Of a stretch of 64,000 nt of DNA, positions 44,501 through 59,500 are shown in pieces. Below the pieces are notes generated by a model. It was not told the origin of the DNA and did not search any database. It saw nothing but the letters and a program-made list of their open reading frames with translations. The position numbers were made by a program, and so were the translations under genes. The number at the start of each line of letters is the position of its first letter. Position 1 is the first letter of the stretch. Origin of the DNA: Gambelia wislizenii (lineage: Eukaryota; Chordata; Lepidosauria; Squamata; Crotaphytidae); NCBI GenBank assembly GCA_030847615.1, contig JAUMIR010000002.1, positions 284,064,028 to 284,128,027 of the forward strand, read 5' to 3'.

Positions 44501-47500
44501 TGCCTGTAGATGAAAGATGCAAATGAAAGGGCTCCCTTTGCAAAATGCTTTTGATCCAGCAGAGTTCTTCCACTTGCTGACTTGGGGAGACAATGGCCTG
44601 AATCTTGCTGGTTAGGCGCAACTAGAGTAGATCCACTCAGTCATCTATTGAGCACAATGGGCCTACTCCAGTTAGGACCAACAATAAGGTTTGGGCCATT
44701 GTTTTCTCACCCCCACCCCACAAAAAAACCCCCAATCTGCTCTGGAGGATTGGGAGACCTTCCATGACAGTGGGGAAGGTGCTGCTAGAGCCTGAAGAGG
44801 GAGGGGAAATGAACAAAGATCAACTTCCATTTCATCTTTCTGGCAGTGGGAGTGTTCTGAATGGAACTCTACTTGGGCATGTTTGTTTATTGAATTTATA
44901 TTCTATCTTTCTCCCAAGGTGGGAATAAAGGCAGCTTACAATAATTAAAAAAAAATTAAGCCAAAACATCAGTTTACAAAAGTATTAAACAACAAAATTA
45001 TTTTTAAAAAATATGATTACAAACAGCTAAAACTCCCAAAACATATTTAAAACATCCCACCAGTGGAATAAAACTCATCAAGCCTGGTGTTTCTCATCCT
45101 TATGGAAACTTATGCAGATTTAATTACTGAATTAATTACTGTTGTAGAGCTCATAATTAACTGATGGTGATCCTTTAAATTGGGCTGCCCATTTATGGCT
45201 CCTTGATAACACCAAGAAGTTAGCACAGGAAAGCCATGGAGAAACCAGAAGCACATGACCTTGATTGTGGGACAGTTCTGTATAAGCACTCCCCTCTTTT
45301 TTTGGTCATGGGATGGCTGGCTTGGCAGGCACTGCTTCTTTTTAGTCTCTCACCTCCTGATTGGTCATATCCCCATATGGCTTGTCGCCATATGACAAAA
45401 CCTCCCACATAACAATGCCAAAACTCCAGACGTCACTGGCGGAGGTGAAGATCCGATGGGCAATGGCTTCAGGAGCTGTCCAGCGAATGGGGATCTTGCC
45501 ACCCTGTGAAAATAGAGCTTGCAAATAAAATGGCAACTGCTACTTGGCCCCGACAAGCTGTGGGAGCTGTTTTTCTCCAAACTGAAATGCAATTATTTCA
45601 CCATTTTACATTTACTTTCAAAATAGCAAGGAAAATTTGTTGCTTTGTAAACAGATGCACTTCTATTCCAAGGTGGGATTTTATTTTATTTTTAAAAACA
45701 CAACGCTTTAACTGGCTTTGACTGCATTAGAAATGTGGATGATCTATTTGCAGAAGGCATCTCTTGACTGGACTGCATGTTCCAAATCTGCTCCTCCCAC
45801 TCAGCTTCTCTGCTCTAGTTTTCCAATGTGTGCATGAAGGATGAACATATAAAGCCTGCTTAGGTCTTGTCTACACCAGGAAAAGAAATGTGTACCCACC
45901 TTGAATCTTGTTCTATAGGAACAAACAATGTAGGACTGTTTTAGCAGGCTTTAATGCAATTTTAAAAAACTCACTTCTTGTTTAAGTTTCCTGGAAAATC
46001 CGGTCTTGTTTACGTGTGTTCATCTGCATTGGGGTGGCAGCAGGATAAATTGGTGTGTGGCAAGTGTCACCATTTTAAAAAAATGTTCAGTGCTACTTGC
46101 TGAGCACTGGGGCTGCCCCCTGCTCCACCACCAAGCCCAGCCATGTTGAAAAATAAAAATACTTCTCAGGGCCACTGCCACTGCCTTCCCAACCAAGCAC
46201 TTCCCTAGCAGAGCCCTGCTGGCAAATAACAAGGGAGCCTAAAACAGATCACCAAATGCAACTTTATGGGGTCCAACCATCTTGATAACAAAATAATCCT
46301 CAATGAAGAAAATACTAGGGGGCTACCTCCATCAGTTAGAGAGAACAGAAGTACTAGGAGGTAGCAGACATAGGCTTATCCTACTCTTACAGCAGATGAG
46401 GAGAGGCCACAAATTAGTGGTGAAGGACAGCCCAGGTTCGAGCCCCAACAGGAAAAGGAGGACTGCAGTATAAAGGATACTAATATAGGAGTGCCACAGA
46501 GCACTAAACTGCAGAAGGGAAGAAAACACACAACAAATACAAATACTGTACATCAGTAACTGATGTAACTGTTACTGAAGTAGTTGTGTTTGTTGTGTTT
46601 TTCACTTGTGTATCTTATAATTTGTATTACCCCTTCACTATAATTCTACTTTATTTGAATTATTTTATGTGTGTTTTCTTCCCTTCTGCAGTTTGGTGCT
46701 CTGTGGCACTTCTATATCAGGTTCAAGCCCCAGCATCTCATGGATCAGCAATGTGATCTCTCATGGCCTGAAACCAAGAAATCTGACAGACTGAGTTTAG
46801 GTGGCCCAGTGGTTTGATTCAATGCAAGGTATCTTTACAGTTTCAAGACATATCAATCCTTACTTAGAAAAAGATTTATCACATAAATATAAACATATAT
46901 AGAGAAAGAAGGAGATGATATGCTTCTATATACAGAGGATAATTTACATGAGAGAAAAAATCTAGCTCTAAGTAGGTCAGTAGACCAGCCTCCTATTGGG
47001 TCCTCCTTACACACTAGAAGATTCTATCTGTTTATAAAGCTTCTGTGGTTTGCAGGTTTTTTGTATATCCTGGCATACAATATGTTCCTGTCAACAATGT
47101 TCTTTTCAGCAAGGTGAAAACCTTTTGGCTTGTTTCTATATTACCTTTGTTTCATAAGTTCCTTCCACGTCATTTTCCAATATCCTAGAAAGGCCAAAAT
47201 CTGACACTTTGCACTGAAGACTATGGGATACCAGAATGTTGCGAGCAGCCAAGTCCCGGTGTACATAGTTGCGGTCTGACAGGTAGGTCATCCCTGAGGC
47301 AATGCCCTGCAGCATTGTCACTAGCTGCACAGCACTGAACTTGTCCATGTTCTCCTGAAAGGCACGTAAAAGAAAAAAAAATGTGTCTTTTGATTGTGCT
47401 CGGTTGTTTCCCTCATAGCTCAGAAAAGGAGCTTGAAACTACTATCAGAGTATATACTGAAGGGAAGAGGAGTTAACCTGTGGAATACCCTAGCCAAAGA

Positions 47501-50500
47501 GGCTCACGTGGCATCTACAGTTTGTTGCAGTCTTTTCAGCATCAAGCAAACAACTTTTTAAATCTCCAGACTTTTTAGTTACTCGGTTTTTTAAAGAAAA
47601 CCTTGCCCTGCCACTGGTCTTCATTTTGGTTTTATTTTGATGTTTTAAAATTTTTATAAAATCTTGTTTTATTACATTATTATATTCTATGGTTTTTAAG
47701 CTTTATTCTGTGACATGTCAAGAAACTTCAGCTATTGGGCAGAACAGAAACATAACAAGTAATAATCCATAGGCATCCAATTACTGCCAAGAAATGATAG
47801 TTCCTTCATGTCTGTAAGTTTGGACTATCAGAAATCAATTACTTCATTTAAGGGAGACCTGCACAAATAATGACCCACCAAAACAAAGCCAAAGTACCAC
47901 CAGCCTCTGGTGGGCCATCAGACACAGCTGCTGGGTTGCATTTGGCCTGGTGGTCTCAACATGTGCAGATGTGATCTATGAACTTCAATTCCATAGCTGC
48001 TTCTTTATATATAATAGTCTTTCAACACAGAAGCTCTCAAGAGTGCTAAACCAAAAACAACAATTTAATACAAAAACAATAACCAATGTAAAGTAGCAAA
48101 AACATAATGTCAAGAATTAAAAAATAAATGCATTAACACCCATAAAAACAAAAGTGGGAAACAATCCTCAAGTTAAAAAATTTCAGAGAAAATGATACTT
48201 GGTGGTAAAAGTTAATGATGTAGGTATGAAACAACTAATTTTGTGAGGTAAAATTTTAGTATGGTGATATAGTATGAAACAAGGATTGAGGTATGGAAAG
48301 GTTAACTGTGGAAAAAATAGTATATGACGACAGAAGTATTGGAATAAAGGGTTTTTTTAAAAAAAAGAAGCAGGAAAACTGAGTACTACTCAATATGGAT
48401 TTTTTTATTTTTAAAAAAAGATATTTGAGGGTGGAGATGGAATATATCCACTGAATATACCACTCACAGATCTCTATAATGTGGTGGGATATAACAGTTA
48501 TTGTACTGTCCCAATCTTGACAGTGTGGTATAAGTAGAATTACACTAATACTCTCACAGTCCCCATACCAGTGGAGGTCTATTGTTGGGATACAACAGGG
48601 GCATTCTCTAGTTCCCAACATTACGACTCAGTGAAGAGATTACCCTTTTCATAGATCTCTACAAGCAGGCATCAGCTGAGTTTGGAGAGAGAATTCTGCA
48701 ATGGAGGGTGGGTGTGGGGAAATAGCCTAGAGAAGGCCCTAATTCCAGACAATATTTGTCTGTGTGTACGAGCCTTCAAGTCACATGTTGACTTGTGGTG
48801 ACCCCATGAATTTCACAGGGTTTTCTTAGGCAAGGAATACTCAGAGGTGGTTTTGCCAGTTCCCTCCTCTAAAATATAGCCTACAATATGTGGTATTCAC
48901 TGGAAGTCTTCCATCCAAGTACTAACCTTGCTTAGCTTCTAAGATCAGATGGGTTCTGGTGCCTTTAGGGTTTTTAGGCCTGTACTCCAGATAACATTTG
49001 CCTGCCCTACAATGTAAATGTAAAACGGTTGGGTGGATGGAAGAGTATTCCATCTCTACTGGTGGTCTGGACTGGGACAGTTGAGGCACAGGTTTTTCAG
49101 CTTAGAGAAAACTAGGCCTAATTGGCTGACAAATTCCTGCAACAAACCAAATTCCAGTCCCTCACCCGTAAGAAGGTATCCAAGGCCCCATTTTCCATGT
49201 ATTCTGTGATGATCATCATTGGGTTTCCTAAAGGATAAAGACAGAGGAAAAACAAATTACTTCTGGCTCCTTCATGTTGCTCTCATCCTCCTTCCTTTCT
49301 CTTTGTTATAGGCCCTTTGACTTTATCCCATTCTAAATGGGATGATCATTTTCACTTATTTGAATAAATAAACTTGCTGTTCATAGGATCAGACTGTGTG
49401 GTCCTCTAGCCTAGCACTGCACACTCTAGCTGTAGTTCTCCAAGGTCACCTTTCACGTGTGGGACTTATTCCAAGCTCTATAACCTGAGATGCTTTTGAC
49501 CATACAAGACACTCTGTGTGCAAAATCTGCCCTGCCTGAGTGACACCATCTCCACACCACTAGACTCATGCTCCTTGGTGATTCCCTCCTGCAAGCCTTT
49601 CTCTTTTCACTACCACTCAACCCACTTCATTGAGCTCTTACGTTTTGTGACAACTCCCTCCAAGCGAACAATATTGTGGTGATTGAACTGGCCCATGATT
49701 GTTGCCTCGCGCAGAAAGTTCCACCATGTGGAATCTGAGTAACTTGACTTCAAGGTCTTGATAGCCACAACGATGCGCTCCTTTCCCGGGAACCGCAGAG
49801 TCCCACGATAGACCTCCCCAAACTCTCCTGTGCAAGTTAAAAAGGAATAAAAAGGAATGCAGAAAAAATGGAGACAAGGAAGTCCCTGAGACAGACATGG
49901 CAAGACCTAGTGACCCTCACCTTCACCAATAACATTCTCCATGGTGACAAGAGATGGGTCCAGCTCTTTTGTGAACTCCAAGACTCCCCTGCTGGGATCC
50001 TCATAGGGCTGGAGATCTACATAAGGTTTCAACCAGATCTCATCTGTAACGAGAGATATTGGTATAAAGTATTTTGAGCACAAACATTTTAAGGGGCAAG
50101 AAAGTTTGTTGACTCCATTGATACAAACAAGATAAGAGTCCCCCCCCCCAACATATTGGACAGGAAGTAAATTCACTGCAGCAGTTGACAAGTACCTTCA
50201 AACAGCTATGCTTTAGAGATACAGCCTGAGGTAGCAGTGGAAAACAATGAGGTAGCAGGCAAAAAAAGTGGAGTAGGGAGGACTGAGAAGGTCTAGTAGA
50301 CGTATATAGTCACAGAAGAGATGGGCTGTAGTGACCTCAAGGCCCAGACATTTTTCCTAAATATGCATCTTCCCTTACTATTTGTTAAAGTTTCCAGAAC
50401 TTCTATGTAAGAAATCTACTCAGTTGCTTCCACTTTCCAGTACTATGGCCACAAATGCACTGGGATGGCTATCAGGTACCTGGTATTTATCATTCCAAAA

Positions 50501-53500
50501 TCACATTCCTGTTTTATTTTATTTATACTACTAGGGCTTTCTGAGGCTGAGAGTTTGTGACTTGCTAAAGGTCATCCAGTGGGCTTTCATCGCTGAGCAG
50601 GGATTTGAATCCTGGTCTCCAGAGTCATAATCCAACACTTGCATTTTCACACTGAATTAGGATGACCTCTTTCACTTCAACCAGTGTTCCCTTCAGTAAA
50701 GTACTACCACCATATCTCTGGCTATGGATCTGGAGAAAAATGTTTTTTTTAAAAAAAATCACTCAAGTTCTGTAGACTGCCTTTCCCATACCCACCATTT
50801 TATAGATGGTGTTGATGTAATCTGTCTGGTGTGAAACAGACTTAGTACTTGGTTGCTGAATATTTTGTAGCAGACAAAAGGTTCAAACAACCTGTGACCA
50901 TAATGGCAGTAGCTTTAAAATAGCAGGCACTGCCACCAGCGGGGCTGAGTGGCCCATTTTCCCACACCAATTCCCCTGCCTGCCTCCTTTCCTCAAATAT
51001 GCATTTCTCTTTGGAAAGAGAGAAAATATTCTTTTTGGGGAGGCCACAGTCTTCCGTAGAAAAGACATTGGTTGGAAAGGTGTTACCCTCCCTTCTCTAC
51101 AAACACTGGGGAGGTTTTTGCTATTCTTTTGACTCCATTTGCAGGTTGTTTTGATGACAGGTTGCCTAAGCCTGCTTGTTTGCCATTCTCTGACCTCAGA
51201 GTCTCACCTGGGTCATAGCCAGACTGTTTTTGGCATGGCCGTGCTCGACGATGATGTACTCGCCTGAAAGGAACAAGAAAAACATCAGGATGAAGGCTGC
51301 GACCCTGCACAGCCTGAAACAAAGCAAAATACTGTACCAGTGTCAAGACAATTCTCACCCCCAATCCCACTTTCATACTTTCTCTACCCTTAGAACCTGC
51401 CATCTCTACCTTCGCCGGAAAACGATGAGTCCTGCAACTAGACCAAAAAACAACAGGATTCCAAAGATAATGCAGACAATCACCCCTCCAGAGGGCATTC
51501 CAGTGTCTGAAAGGAGAAAGGATAGGTTACAGATACAGTTCCAGAATAGCCCTGTTTATGTACATATGTGAAAGCATATTTATTCACCATATGATAGGGC
51601 AGTGTGATTGTGACCCATTGCCATAGAATCTTATTCACCCCCAGGCACTGGACTGGAATGTGGAAGAGTTCTCTGTGCATACAGCCCAGCATGCAGTAAT
51701 GTACAAGTCATAACTTGCATTACTCAGGGTAAGGACTTTGGTTTTTTGGGCTTCTGTTAGTCACACTCTGTGTTTCTAGATGTTAAGTGAGCTAGGCCTC
51801 AGCAGGGCAAACACAAGGGAGCTCCAGACAGCATACATATGAACAAAACAGGGCTTAGAAAAGTTACATTTTTGACTACAACTCCCAGACCCTACAGCCA
51901 GTTGTCTGAGCTTTGATAGTACCATAGATTGTCCTGGGCATGTTCTTTTCCTCCTGTCAACTTAATGTCCTGATTTATAAGGTCATTAGAAGGACTGGTG
52001 GAGATGGACATTTATAAAGTATATGTTCAACGTATAAATGCTAAATTTATATCAAAAATGCTATATTTAGTTTTTAAAATGCATTGAGAGCCACTTATAA
52101 GTAGGTGGTTTGGCCAGACCCCAATTACACACTCAATAGTATGAAGTGCTGCATGGGTAATTTTTCCAGTTTATTTTTTTCTACTCCTGGACCCCATTTT
52201 GATCTTTCTTTTTTTCTTTTAAAGAAACCGCAGCTGGCAGTTAACTCTGTTCCCATTTTCCAAATGTCTTTGCTGACCTTATTTATCTTGCTTCAGTGGA
52301 GGCTAGATGGGTGTCAGAGAAGCATCACACTGCAATTGTGTTTGACACAAACCATTACATTGTTTATTCGGCAAGAAAAATATAAAGTATGAAAAAGACT
52401 GTGAACAGTCCCAAACGTGCATGAGGCTGGCACCCAAAAGCCACAAAAAGCACTGGTTTGCATCTCCCAGGCATTTTAAGACACACGTTTTTGCCTTTTA
52501 GGTTTTATTGAAGAAAACTAGCTAGTGTAACACCAGGGTAGCTGTGGGTTCAAATATGGCTGCTGTGTAAATTCTGGAGCAACTTTCAGCCATCAAAGCG
52601 AAGGCAACTGCATTAAGTTTTACTTCTGCAATGAAGATCTGAAATCATTCCGATTTCCTTTTACCATGAAGACTATTTATCTGCTTGTTTATTTCATGGC
52701 ATTTTAATGTTATCCTTCAACAAAATTCTCTTTAATAGTGCCAAACCAGTTTGTACCATTTTTAAAAGGCAGGTCTTTGATCTTGGTCTAATAATTCCTT
52801 TCATGGTGATAGAATGCAGGCCATAAAAACTCTTGCAAATGGCATTTCAGTAACAATAATGTATACCTTAATATTGTAGGGTGCATAGTACAGATATAAT
52901 AGGATGACATATCTGAAAATTAGACATATCTGAAAATAAGGCACACTGCCTAACATTCGTTGCTTGCAGAACATACTTGAGACATACGTATCATCAGCAA
53001 TTTAAACTGTGATAAGTATATCTTGCCCTTCCCACCTCACTCTTTAGCTCAGGAATAGAGAAACTCCAGGCCAAGGCCAGGTACAACCCATACAAGTTCC
53101 CTCTCAACCAATGAGCTTCTCCCATTGGTCCTTTCCACACAACAAACCTTGCCTCCCTACCCCAGTGACAAAAAAGGGGAAAGCATTTATCTCTAGTCTG
53201 CACTACATCTGTCATAAGTTGTTTCTAGGGGTGAGAAAGGGAGTCCCTCTTGGTGATGGGCAAGGAAAACACCTCCCCTTTTGCTCCAAGCATGGGATCT
53301 GCTGAGGAAGTGGACCTGGGAAGGGTATGTGTGTGTATTTTACATGCAAATTGTATGTTTATGCATGTGTGTGACTGAATGTGGAGAAGGGGGCAGCTGT
53401 AGCAATGGTTCTTTCTCCCCTACTTTTTTGTTTGTTTGTGTTCTGCCTTTGAATCATTTTTTACTTATGGCATCCTTAAGGCAAGCCTATGCTAGGGTTT

Positions 53501-56500
53501 TCTTGGCAAGATTTATTCAGCAGAGGTGTTCCTTTACCATTCTCTAAAGCTGAGGGAGTGTGACTTGCTGAGGGTCACCCAGTGGGTTTCTATGGCTAGG
53601 CAGGAATTCAAATCCTGGTCTCCTGAAATCCTAGTACAACATTCCACCCACAAGACCACGCTGGCTCTGCTCCTACTCAGGACGGGTTTAAGGAATTTTG
53701 CGGCCCCCTGCAATGCTTTATTTTGGGGGCCCCATACGTTTATCTCAGGTCAATGTAACCTAGCTCAAGCTCAGGACAGGATATTCAGATAATTTCTAAT
53801 GTTTTTTCAGGAGGAGGGTTACTACGCCCCCCCCCACAATGATGGACCCCCCTGCGGATGCTGACACCGCTGGTGCCTTAAATTGGCCCTGCTCCTACTT
53901 TAAATGGTTCTGTGTTTCCACAGTCTGTTAAGAGCACTGCATGAATACATGGGGAATTGGTATTCAGGGCTCGTCTACACCAGCAAAAAAAGTGGACTCA
54001 CCCCCATTCCAGTGCTGGCAGTCCCCAGATGACTACTTCCACATTTTTTTTGCCCTTAACCCAACTTTTCTCCAAACTAAGCAAAGTTGGAGAAAACTCT
54101 AGGGTTTCCTGGAAATTCCAGGGTGACCCTGGGTGCTTTTGCAGTCTGGACAGCTGGATCGGGTTTGAGTTGGCCCAATCCAGTTGTCCACATGCAAACG
54201 TGGTGCTATCTCCCTTACCCTATGCTGAGCAGTACAAGGAAGGGGATGGATCCTTGTTAGGGCCACTGCCTCAACTGTCACCTTCCCGGTCAAGCAGTTC
54301 CCTGAGAGCCTGGCTGGCATCATCACTTCTGCTGAGATTAGAATGGGGCATGTGTGTAATCAATGGGGAGGGGGTAGAGCAGCCCCCCTTATTGATCACT
54401 TATCTGGGCGTCCCATTCTGATCTCAGCAGAAGTGACGCCGCCAGCCAGGCTCTCGCAGTGAGCTGCTTGGCTGGTGAGGCAGCGGTGGCTCCAAAAACT
54501 GGGAACAGGCCAACACGGATGATGAAGCATTGGCTCAGTTGGCCCATGTGGACAGCAACAGTCATCACATCAGCCTGGTGTGAGTGGCTGCCATCATGGC
54601 TGATCTGGGTCCAGTCTGTAGCATAATGCTCCAGATTGGCCCCAGATTTAAGCAGCCAGTGTAGATGAGTCCTCAGTTAAACACTCACTGCCTTCTTTAA
54701 AACAAAAAAAGAAAGAAAGGGTCCATGATTCTGAGCACACTTAGGATTTTTAGTCATATTCCTCTACCATTTTTTGGAAAGTGAAAAATAGTATGGAAGC
54801 TAGCTGTAGTCAGATGCATGTCTTGGTGATGTGGAAACATCTGATACAAGGTTGCAGTTAAAATCCTGAGACCACTGCAAGACTTGGCACATAAATTCAC
54901 ATCTGGCATTTCTGTTATTACAGTGAGATTCATCAGTAGCTTGTTCTGCATCCTTCTTTATAAACTATTTGCAAGCAAAGAAATGGACGCAAATCAAAAG
55001 GGCATTTTATAGAACTAAAAATACTTCTAGAGGGCTTCTGCTTTTCTAGTGCCTTCTATTAATACAGTAGTGCTTTCTAATGCCTTGGTTTCTATGGTAC
55101 AAGGATACTATGCCATATTGAAAGCTGTTGTTCAGCAAATAAACTCCATACTCCAATAGTTACAGAAATGAAACAATATAGTATTATTTTATACTATCCT
55201 TCATTAGGAAGATAATGGTGAAATGAGCTGATGTGTTACCTACACTTTTTTTGCACTGCTTATGAAAACAGATTAACTATATCTGTCCAAAAAGATTGTG
55301 CATACATAGACCTCCTTTATAAATGGGCTTCTGCATGTGCTTCAACCCTCTCCATTGACGCCCCCTTGTATTGGGAGAGAGGCTTGCATACTCCACACGT
55401 GCATTCCTTGCAGGTACCATGTTTCCTTCCACATTGTTGCAAACGAGCAATTTCCACCCTTGTGGATGCACAGCAAAGTGCCCATGACCACAAGGAACTG
55501 CCTGACAAAGGAAGTGAACTTATCATTGTCTATCACTCAACAAGTGTTGTTGTTATTAATACTGATGCTTCTGATGTTCTGCTTTGCCAAGAGGCAGGCC
55601 ATCAGGGTTTTCTTTGAACTGTACTAAGCAGATTTGCCCCACAACACATGACCAGATTCTTGGGGAAATGTTTACATTACAGTGATTGAAAAAGAAGATA
55701 TAGACGTGACATTATCAAGGAATTATAGACTAATTTCACTACTAAATTATGATTATAAGATTTTCACTTCTATTCTGGCAGTCAGACTGAGGAAACATAT
55801 TTCCCAGAACATTCATGAGGACCAGAATGGATTTCTACCAAAAAGACAATTAAGGAATAATGTACGGACTCACCTGGATATTACTGAATATTTGGAATAT
55901 CACAGTGAAAAGAAAGCTGTTTTGATTTTTTTTTTTTACATTTTTAATATTTTTTTAATGCAGAGAATGCATTTGACAATATTTCTTGGAATTATCTATT
56001 TCAAATGTTGAGAAAATGGACTTTGGTGAAAATATTATCCAGGCTATAAAGGCAATATATTCAGGTCAAAAAGCCCAGATATTGGTAAATAGCAACATAA
56101 TGGCACCAACTGATACAAAAGAGAACTAGGCAGGGATGTCCACTTTCACCTTTGATTTTGATGCTGGAGACTTTACTGAGAGGTATCAGACAAAAAGACA
56201 GAATACATGGAGTAAAGGTGAAAAAGTTGAGGGCCTATGTAGATTATCTTGTGATAATGACAGAAAATCTATTAGCTTCAATGAAGATTCTTTCAGGGGA
56301 AAAAATTAAGCTGTTTGGGATATGTTTTGGGCTTAAAGTAAATTATGACAAAACAAAAGCGTTGACTAAAAATATCGGTGGGGGGGACTGTAAAGAAGAG
56401 AAAAGGTCTCAGGGTGGTGAAAAAGACGGTTTTATTCTTCCAAATAGCCCAATGAGTGTCAGCTTAATAATATTTAATGGCCTTCTTAAATGGCTGATAA

Positions 56501-59500
56501 AAAAATAAAAGGACAATACATAAACAACAAAAAATTAGACAAGTTACAATTTGCTGTATCAATTATATGTACATGTATCTTACATCAAAATGCATGTAAA
56601 ATGTCTCAGTTTTAAAAAGCCAGATAAATGTATACAAGAACAAAATACTGTACAACTTACAATGAAACTTTAAAGCTGCCTGCAGGGATTCCAAAAAGAG
56701 TGTTTCTTAAGCTTATGCCTGGCAACTGATAGTTTGAGAAGTAGGAGGCAGATCATTATACTGTTCCATTATTTTTCAGTTTTTTGCATTATGTACCAAG
56801 GAAACTTTTATCTTAACAATTATGCCGCCAAATGGAAAGTTAGGTGATATGTGAAAACTCAAGTTTTTAAAGTGGATATACTCTAGGTCTACATTTAGAC
56901 CACGAGGGACTAACATGTAAGATATACATGTACATATAATTGATACAGCAAATTGTAACTTGTCTCTTGTTATAATTTTTGTTGTTTATTGTATTGTCCT
57001 TCTTTCCTTTCTTTTATTTTTTTTTCAACCCCCAAAGAATGCCATTAAACATTACCAAGCCAACACTCATTGGGCTATTTGGAAGAGTAAAAACATCTTT
57101 TTCAACACCCTGAGATTTTTTCTCTTCTTTACATCCCTTTTATTAGGTATTACCAGTCCTCGTTGCTTTTTGACTAAAAATATGATGACAGTAGAAGAAG
57201 ATAAGCTAATTTCTCTTTCTAATTTTAAGGCTTAAATAAAGGGAATCAAATACTTGAGAGTGATAATTATGAAGAATAATAGTGTATTATTTCAAAATAT
57301 TTATGAAAAAGTTTGGAAAGAAATCAAAATAGACTTGAAATAATGGGGAAAATTAAATGTATCTTTTATGGGGACAATTGCAATTATTAAAAACAAGTGT
57401 ATTGCCAAGACTTCTATTTCCTTTTCAAACAATCCCCATCTTAAAAAATGGAATACCTTTTCTGCAATGGCAGAAAGAAATCTCCAGATTTATCTAGCAG
57501 GCAAAGAAGACTAGAATAAAATATAAAACACTGTTTGATGCTTAAAAAAGGGTAGTTTGGGATTTCTGAATATCAAATTGTACTGTGAGTTTTGTGTTGT
57601 TGAAGGAATGGATTTTGCTTAGAGAGTATAGATTTCTGGACCTTGAAGGTCATGATTTAAGATTTGGGTTGCAGGGTTATCTATGGTATGATAAAGTGAA
57701 GGCACATGTTGCATTTAAAAATTAATATATCAGAAGGGCTCGTATACAAGTTTGGCATAAATACAAACAGAGGCTTTTTCCTAAGGTAATACTAGCCACC
57801 TCACCCCAGGAGGCTTTTGTTAGGAAACAATGGTTTAAAAGTGGATGATGGCTGTTGGATGGATGAATTTTACTTAACATTGTGTAAAGATGATGATCAT
57901 GTAATTTTAAAGTGCATAAATACCTTTTGAAATTAGAAACAGAAGATAAAGGATTATATGATAAGATGGGCCCAACATTTGGGGCATAATGTTCAAAGGG
58001 ACATATGGTAAAAATAGTGGACCAAAGATGTAAAATTTACTTTGGATAGTAATTTAAAAGAAAAGATGTACAACATGATATATAAATGGTATTTAACTCC
58101 AAATAAGCTGACAAAAAATGTCTAAGAATGCATCAAATCAATGTTGGGGATGTCGAGAGAAGGAAGGTTCTTTTTATTATATATGGTGGGCTTGCAAGAA
58201 ACTGAAAAGCTGTTGGTCTAGGATATATATGTTAATTCAAAAAATTCTAAAGGTAGATTTTGCAATGTTACCAGAGATGTTTTTGTTGGGTATTATGGAT
58301 AAAGAACTAGATAATAAATATGGATTACTTCTCCAGTACATGACAACAGCAGCAAGAATATTGTTTGCTCAGACCTGGAACAGACTGTAACACCAAGGAC
58401 AGAAGAATAGACTGTTGAAGTTGCTGAGTTAACCCAAATTGCCAAGCTAATGTGGATCTTAAAGAATAAACCAATGGAAAATTTTCCGAAAGATTGGAAG
58501 CCATTTATGGACTTCTTGTGCAAGAAGAATAGTAACAACGCAATAATTTGTGGTTACGGGTATTAACAATCCTAGTAGGATTATTTAGTTAGATCTGCAA
58601 TGTCAGATCCCCTGCTTTTTTGGAGTCTCTTTTCTCTTAATAATTCATTACAGTTTAAATTGGAGGGGAGGGTCAGAGCCCTATAGTGTGTTAATTACTT
58701 AGTAGTAGCTGTATTCAGTGTTTAGTCCAGTTTAGTTTTTTAGTATGGTGATTAGTCTTAGTGTTAGGTTAGGTTAATTTTAATTGTAGTGTTATATATA
58801 CTGTATATGTATTATCATATATATATATGTGTGTGTGTGTGTGTGTATTTTCTTTCTTTTGCTCTTCCATCTTTCCTTCTCCTTTTTTTATTCTTGAATA
58901 TTTAGTATGTTTTGTATTCTTGTATTGTTCAAGTTCAAAAATAGTAAGTATAATATAAAAGAAATAAAGAAGTTTTGTTCTCATTGTGCTGCCTATAGGA
59001 TTCAGCGGCCTGATATGATAGACTCCTATTTCACTAAGCTACAGTAATAAATCTCATTTTCCAGCATTTCAATGTTTTGGAGCCCATTCTCTGTATAAGT
59101 CTCCCACACGGATCCCACTGCACAACAGTCAGAAAAGTAGCAAGGATATGTTCATTATAATTTCTGCTTTGGAATGAAGGGCGAAGTTAGCCTTTCATCC
59201 TTGCACTATTTTCTTGAAGAAAACTGCCCTCTTAATCCCTCCTCCCTGCTACTATTTGATCCAGCAGTAAAAACACATGTACACATATATGTTTTTTTCT
59301 GCTACAATAAATAGTGCTAGAAAAGGACCACTTTTCACTGAGAAATTGTATATATGTATATGTGAGGGCCTAAGCACCCTAACAGCACCAGATCCCATCT
59401 GATCTTGGAAGCAAAGCAGGGTCAGTCCTGGTTAGTACTTGGATGGGAAACCAATGAATACCAGGCTATATTTCAGAGGAAAGAACTGGCAAAACCACCT

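Larger units (their letters stand above)
55675..58975 (+). pseudogene. Dead L1-type LINE, ORF2 reverse transcriptase
   Basis: The + strand (antisense to EPHA1) reads in broken frames as L1-clade ORF2: [33 protein letters not shown] and [15 protein letters not shown], with a GCPLSP motif, then a C-terminal part with NLKLYYE-like sequence, [14 protein letters not shown] and [20 protein letters not shown]. The catalytic FADD box is altered (AYVDYLV near 56233-56253). It is 5'-truncated, has many stops and frameshifts, and is split by the foldback element at 56376-57169. The tail after about 58560 is 3'UTR ending in an A-rich run. Confidence 0.85.

Noticed and set aside
55231..55627. Open frames upstream of the L1 remnant on both strands
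   Set aside because: They overlap on both strands, have no recognisable motif and no exon-like boundaries; not supported as a gene.
59368..59480. Possible 5S rRNA gene on the + strand
   Set aside because: The similarity is interrupted and continues into the body of a SINE; the same body recurs at 4743 and 48762.
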